Positions 57,870-64,000 of a stretch of 64,000 nucleotides of DNA are shown piece after piece. Made by a program: the position numbers and the translations under genes. Source of the DNA: Carex sylvatica (lineage: Eukaryota; Streptophyta; Magnoliopsida; Poales; Cyperaceae); assembly GCA_964058845.1 (NCBI GenBank), contig CAXKVR010000040.1, forward strand, positions 124,001 through 188,000, read 5' to 3'. A model generated the notes under the pieces. That model saw nothing but the letters and a program-made list of their open reading frames with translations, made no database searches and was not told the DNA's origin. Within the stretch, counting starts at the first letter, position 1. The number at the start of each line of letters is the position of its first letter.

Positions 57870-60600
57870 CGACAGGCCTCACTATTGTAATGGTTGGGGA
57901 CGAATTTAAATGATATAAATAAAAATCAATTGATCTCTATTTTTATTTTTTTTATGTATTTTGACTTTAATTTATTTGTACAAGCTCCACTTAAGATGAT
58001 TGGTAGTGTTCAACAACTATATGAAGCTTAAATTTTAAGCTGCACTAAGGAGCATTCATTCAGTAATAAAATTGAAAAGCAACTTTTTTTAAGAAAGCTT
58101 AAACATAGCAAAATGCTTAAGTTATGTAAAATCATAACTTAAAAACTTGAACAAGCTTAAAAAAGATGAACAAAAAATACTTGTTAAGCTTAAAAAATGG
58201 TGACATTAAGCTTAATAAAGAAGTACTTGTTTGGTGAACTCAAAATTCCTTGAGCACAAGCACTAAGAAGTTTTCTCGTAAATAGAAAAAACTAACAAAA
58301 TGTCGTAAAGCCTTCATATATGGAGCTTTCTCATAAATATAAAGCATTATGGTCAAACAGTTGTGCCAAGAAATTTAGTCGGTTTGAAGTCTTTATGTTA
58401 CTAACAAGTTATGTGTCAGTTATGTATATGTCAAACAGAAGGCATTATAGTGAAAATCTTGCCTTTCAAAATTGAAATTCTGCAAATTAATTGAGATAAA
58501 ATTATATTGGAGAAATTGCATCATGTTGTGAAATTGCGAAATTAAATATCAAAATGAGGCCCTTGTATCAAGGAATGAATCCCTAACACATTTTCACATT
58601 AATACAATATTAACGAAATTCTGTTACTTTATTTCTACTATTTCCTTAAAAAAAAAATTAAGACCTCACCGTTCTAAATATAACCATCAATCTAAAACTA
58701 ATGGATTGGATTCATACCAAAGAGTCCTTTCTTAAATGATGACGACATAATCTGGTCCGTTTATTTTGCATCAGACATCTGATTTGAAATGGAAAAAAAA
58801 ATAACAGATATGAATTCATACGCTAGGTGCACGAATTATGTACAAAATATCCCGAAAAAATGGCGAACCGTCATTACGGTGAAGATTTCGACCGAGCAAT
58901 TTTTAATTCATGCATTGTATGAATAATAAAATTAAAACCAGTGTTATAAATAAGTGATTAACAAAAAATAATCAAGAATAATTAATTACAATAAAAAGTA
59001 ATCAGTTTTTTAGTGAAAAAAATATGTGACAATTTAATCACCTTCAACAAATAATCAGCTTAAATAATCGTTTTTTACAACTCCGGTCAAAACAATATTA
59101 TAATTGACTCCTAACCTGCATGAATTAAAAACTACTCTGTCAAGATATGTATCCATATTATACCTGAGGTAGTGTTGGAAATTTTTACACCAAATGATTA
59201 AAAAAAAAAACTTTTCTTTTTTCCGAAACACATCGTATGAATGGTATTTCAGAAAATGGTCTCGATGATTTTAACTCTGAAGCGGTGTTTGAAAATCAAC
59301 TTATGACTATGATTTATATTATGTATAATTTATGTATAAAATACTAAAATTGATTTAAGTAATGATTTATCATTTATATTACATATAATTTATATTATAT
59401 ACATAAAATATTAAAAATTGATGTAAATTTTATTGTTAATCACGCAGAGCACGTGGCATCCTGAGGTGAGATGGCAGAGATGGTAGTCAATGATTTGTAC
59501 TAAACAACAAATGGCCGACAGAAGTGATTTCGCGCCTGTCTGCGTCTCAAATAAGTCCTATTTAATCTTGACAATTGGCAGTTGGAGTATTCAAGCTTTC
59601 TCAAAGAAAAGACAGTTGGAGTATTCAAGGTTAAGAAGTTCGGATTCGGGGAGATATTCTGTATAGAGAGTTAGATCCGAACCGGTTGTTTTAGTTCGAC
59701 GTGAACTTTAAAAACTATATTACATATTTTAAACGAAAAATACATTTAGCATATTTAAGAAAAAAAAAAAATCAGTCTCTTAGTTAATCCGTTTTCAAGA
59801 ACAAATTGGTAATTTCTCTTTTTTTTTTAGAGAAATACTCAGTTATTAGTCTAGTATAGAGCGCAGGACATGTCACTAGTGGGATTATTATTAGAGCAAT
59901 TCCGGTGATAAGAAATAGGAATGAAATCCGCTGCTATTCTCTTCCCGTGAACAGTAACTCTGTTATTCCTGTTTTTCTAAATCCAACCGTTTAATTTTTT
60001 TCGGAAACGAATCTCGAAACAACTTTTTTCAAAACTATTTTGTGCACAAATTTCAAAACAATTCAATGACTGAATTTAAAAAAACAGTGATAGCAAGAAC
60101 GCTGTTTATGCACAAAAGTAACAGCAAATTTTGATCCCAAGAAATAAAACTGCTACAGCCTACAGGTCTTCCTCACTTTATATAGACTGGTTAGTAATGT
60201 GGTTTCTTTAAAAAAAATTCCATAATAATAGTGCACTTTATTTTAACTTATGAGAAATATTGGCATTTCAAATTTAAATTTGGTAGGATAGCAATTTTAC
60301 AAGTTACATGGAAGACTTTTAGTTCTAGTTCTAGCTGTAGTTCTCAACCTCATGCCCAAAAAATAATAATAAAAAAAAAATCTAACTTTAACTATTTAAT
60401 TAAAACTCTTACACAGACTTTAAAATTCATTGAGATCGGAAATTAAAAATTGTAGATTTATTTTCCAGCCCATGCATCAAGTTCAGTTTAGTGTTGAAAT
60501 TGACAAAGATCGACAGAAAAATTGTGTTTGCAAAGCACAATACTGTAGATGTTGGCTGACAGTAGCAGATCAGAAAAAAAAAAAAAATACACACACACAT
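57870..60600. other. AT-rich intergenic DNA, no gene recognised
   Basis: About 2.7 kb with no supportable coding frame. A short direct repeat CAGTTGGAGTATTCAAG occurs at 59578 and 59611. The 71-codon frame at 60231-60446 is low complexity and rejected. The right end probably holds the PLD 3' UTR and downstream flank. Confidence 0.5.
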
Positions 60601-60989
60601 TGAATAAGCATTATATTCGCCAAAAGTTTACTGGTAAGCAAGTCCAGAAGACCAGAAGTGTAAATCGTACAGAATGGTGCGGTATTGAAATAGTGGTACA
60701 GTTAACTATTATATCATACCAGCAATAGTAAATCTACATAAACAAGAAATGGTCTCGTCCTCGTAAACTTAAAATAATACAACCCTCTAGAACACTCACA
60801 AAAACACAATTAAAAACTAAACAGACTCATTTCAATCAACACCTAAGATAAGCAAAACAAGCAACACCAAAATCCCCCACTACCGCAACAAATTCCAGAC
60901 ACACTCCTGGTGCTACAGAGTGTTATTATTAAAATTACATAAAAGAAGAAGAAGAAAATTTACCAAACGGAAATTATAAAAGGATGAGT

Positions 60990-63773
60990 CTAAGAGGTGA
61001 GAATTGGGGGCATGTAGGCATTTAAAGCGCCGAGAATCTTTGCCTTGGTATCTGGGAAATTTTCCATACCAGGCAACTCGGTCACTGTACCATCACTGGC
61101 AATTCCAACTGGGTACATCAAGAGATGGCCAGGTAGGTCCTGCTCAATTGTTTCACCGGCGTACATGTCCCAATAAGTTTCGGCAATTTTATTCACCTTC
61201 TGGACACACTCGTGGCTGTTGGGATGCTCGAACACTTCATCAAGCATGCCCATGTGTTCATACCAAAGGGCCATACGGAAGCCGTGAATCTGCCCCTTTG
61301 CCAGCTGGCGGTTTGACAGGTAGTGTGGCTGGTATGCCCCCATGGCTATCTCAGAGTCACGGGCACCATCCATTGAACGCTGATTAATATTTGCTGACCC
61401 AATAATAATGTACTCATCATCCACTGAAAAAAAGAATCTCTTGTTAGCAACTTTTTGTTTAGTGAGAAAAGAATGATATATGCTGCTAAATTACAACGGA
61501 ACAACTTCATGGATACCACTGCCGATTGTTTAAAATTTGCAAACACCGTATCCTCTCCTCAAAATAAGGAGTTATCCAGATGCAGGTGTCTAATATTGAG
61601 TATGTCAACCAGTATGGTACTTATATACCATTGTACTGCCAAAAAAAAGATCAGCTATCTCAACAACATGCGTATGAGCATCTCACTACTGGCTTCAAAA
61701 CTACATAAATATGGCACGTCAACATACCTAAACCTCAATAAGATGCAATTAAACCAAAGAAAAAAAACAGTAAACTCATTTGGTGGGTACTGACTGCTTA
61801 TCATATATGGGTGCCATTATCAAATAAAATGCACCAATGTGCAAAAAGAAGGTCCTCATGTAACACATACCTATCATCATCTTAGTGTGCACATAAATCA
61901 TGAACCTCCTGTGCTCCTGTGCCCTGATGTAATCTGTATCAGGCTGAGGTTTCTCCCCAGGCTCATACTCACCCTCCCTCTTCACCTCCCGGTTTCCAAG
62001 GCAAAAGAACGTCAGATAGTCCTTCGGGTCTGCCACAATCCCCTTTGCCTGAAGAGCTTGAGTGATATCAGTGTACATCATCTCCATTGTGCGCCTCTGC
62101 CAATCAAGAATTGCCTGGACTGACCCACTCTCAGGCATCCCCTCTGGCCACATTGGCACCACTACGTAAACCGTGAACCTCTCTCCCGCCTCAATCTTAC
62201 TGACGATCTTGAGGGAAAGTTCTTTTGGGATGAGGTGCAACGCCCCGATGTCCTCTGGCTTGATCCCTTCAGGTTTCCATGCATAGGAACTACCCAAAAA
62301 GTACTGGTTCTCTATGTAAATGAAGTTCTTTGCACGCCGAATTGCATTTATATACGCATCTTGGATGCTCCTATCGATGATGTTATCCTTTCCACTGACA
62401 AGGCCAGCCCGGGCAGCATCTTCTGGAGTCTCAGGGAAGCCAAATGCAGCCCCACCATCAATCGACCTAAATAGCTGCACGTTCCATCCTTCCCTATCCT
62501 CCGGGAACACAACAGGAGATGGGGGTATAATCATCTCAGAAAGATCCTCGCGCAACTTCACCAAGAGGTCCTTTCCTCCCTGCTTGCGCCACCTCTGCTC
62601 AAAATTGTACAGAACATCCCATGCAATAGGACCTTCCAAGCGGCAGTGGATATCATGCCAGGGCTCACGTGGTCCCCCCTTGTTTATTGCCGCGCCCTCA
62701 AAATTTGGCTGGTGGAAGTCATCGTGGTGAGTTGTGTCAAGGGTACGGAACAGAGAGTGATACTGGGTATCATAACGGCCATCACACAAGTCAATCCCAC
62801 CAACAAAACTGACAATCCTGCGCTGCTGGGAACCCTGGTTAGGCATGGCATGATCAACAACCACAATTTTCTGGTGGTGAGTGAACATGGTTGAGATTTG
62901 CAAATCCTGGACGATACTGCCCCCATCGTCGGGATTCCTTGGGCACAGCACACATTGCACCTCACTTTCTCTAAAGTAATTAAATGTATCTTCATCATGG
63001 GTTGCCATCAAGCCATCTTTTTTCAACAGCCCGACCGAGGTTCTATCATCCCAAACAAGCATCAAAACACGCACACCCTCACTTGCCTTTTTCTTCAACA
63101 ACTCACCAAGGGTGACATCGCCCCCTGGCTTTGGCCGCTTCAAGTCCCGTATCAGTGTGATCTCAGTATAGACTGACCACCCAGTGATGTAGATCATGTG
63201 CTCTGCATTGGTGACCGCATCAAATATGTCCTCCCAGCACCGGTGCGGCTCATAGAAGCTCCCGTTGGCAAGGGGTATTTTGGGAAGGAAATTATCAGGC
63301 ACGTGTGCATCCTGGTACAGGGTCACCTTGCACCCCTGCCTCTGTGAGAAGAACGTGTAGGGTACACCAGGGTACTTGGCACTCCTGATGCCGCGGGCCC
63401 AGTTACGATCTTTGATTATGTCAAAAAATTGGAGCTTGACATGGATCTTGGCCCCGCTACTCAGAGGATTGCGATCTCCATCGCAGATCTCGAGCCACCG
63501 GTCAATTTCTTCACCATCAAGGAGGTCAGTGACGGGAAGATAGGCACGGCCAATCAAGGAGGCACCAATCGGGTTGTCGAACTTGACGGTGAAAATGACA
63601 TCCGCTGCCATGTGTGCGCAGTAGATGTGGAAGGACTCGTACCAGCGGGGGTTGACGGGTTCATTGGTTATCATGCGGGTACGCCCAACACGTGCCTTCT
63701 CCAGGTCAACTGTGGCATAGAGTTTTGAGGTGCCTTTGCCAAGTCCCACTGTTTCTTCAATTCCTTCGACAAG
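60990..63773 (-). CDS. PLDALPHA1: Phospholipase D alpha (5' exon outside the window)
   Basis: Two exons in view: 63773-61871 and 61423-60990, together 779 codons including the stop. About 30 N-terminal residues are coded by an exon beyond the right edge. The enzyme hydrolyses membrane phospholipids such as phosphatidylcholine to phosphatidic acid, a stress and abscisic-acid signal. The order is: rest of the Ca2+-binding C2 domain, then the first HKD motif HHQKIVVVD, the [15 protein letters not shown] block and the second HKD motif [18 protein letters not shown]. The last intron splits the second HKD motif after HTKMMI; junctions are ATAG/GTATGT and TTTCAG/TGGATG. The protein ends AYMPPILTS, a typical alpha-class C-terminus. 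Codons are much richer in G and C than the flanking DNA. Both catalytic motifs are intact. Confidence 0.96.
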
Positions 63774-64000
63774 CTGAAATCAATAGTCAAAGAATTAAAC
63801 AAAACTAATGAAAGTGAATTAGTATCATTTTTGCTCAGGTTGCTACCAACAAGGTCGCGTTAAGCTCAAACATGAAAACCAGCAGAAATGTACCAAGCAC
63901 AGCCTAATTAAAACCACTTGCCATCATGATTTCGAGCATGTCCTCAACTAAATAAAGCGTATCAAACATGTTCTCAGCAGAAATGTAGCAGATGATGTTG
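63774..64000 (-). other. Part of the first coding-region intron of the PLD gene
   Basis: The acceptor CAG lies next to the exon that begins [12 protein letters not shown]. No coding sequence for the PLD N-terminus is seen up to the window edge. Confidence 0.75.

Noticed and set aside
62320..62730. 136-codon and other plus-strand frames within the PLD gene
   Set aside because: They are opposite-strand shadows produced by the GC-rich PLD codons.

Overview
The window is nuclear DNA of a flowering plant, most likely a eudicot; I cannot name the species. The evidence is genes with many GT-AG introns, AT-rich intergenic DNA full of plant transposons (Ty1/copia, Ty3/gypsy, hAT, Mutator-like, L1-type LINEs), and plant-specific protein families. 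All four convincing host genes lie on the minus strand.

Layout. (1) 1-3700: the 3' end of a Ty3/gypsy retrotransposon (pol tail, polypurine tract, 2.3 kb LTR) inserted into a hAT transposase remnant. (2) 4084-7294: a three-exon R1-MYB (SHAQKYF) transcription factor gene of the KUA1/MYBS3 type, with a small MITE just upstream of its TATA box. (3) 7525-14545: gene-poor DNA with several MITEs that have clear terminal repeats and target duplications. (4) 14545-54295: a tandem segmental duplication. Each unit holds one 19-exon gene of the RDR-gamma class of RNA-dependent RNA polymerase (Arabidopsis RDR3/4/5 type, DFDGD active site): RDR-A at 25094-36602 and RDR-B at 45069-53748. Both spliced reading frames appear intact (1062 and 1068 residues). 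The two units carry different transposon insertions, so each is often the empty-site reference for the other: copia, nested hAT, LINE, MULE and a splice-site retroposon in unit A; hAT, solo LTR, LINE, MITEs and a retroposon tail in unit B. A third copy of the RDR upstream region between the genes looks like the scar of a lost unit. (5) 54295-60600: gene-poor DNA dominated by a 1.86 kb foldback element whose long arms contain an inverted Ty3/gypsy end around four 160 bp tandem repeats. (6) 60990-63773: most of a phospholipase D alpha gene; its first exon lies beyond the right edge.

The RDR pair would turn single-stranded RNA into double-stranded RNA for RNA silencing, although RDR-gamma proteins are the least understood class. 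MYB and PLD are unrelated neighbours. The most useful observations are structural: a near-identical tract between RDR-A and RDR-B suggesting recent gene conversion, a GC-AG intron kept in both copies, a retroposon that landed across an RDR-A splice donor and duplicated it, a possible hAT excision footprint, and the foldback element. No wholly new gene system could be demonstrated.
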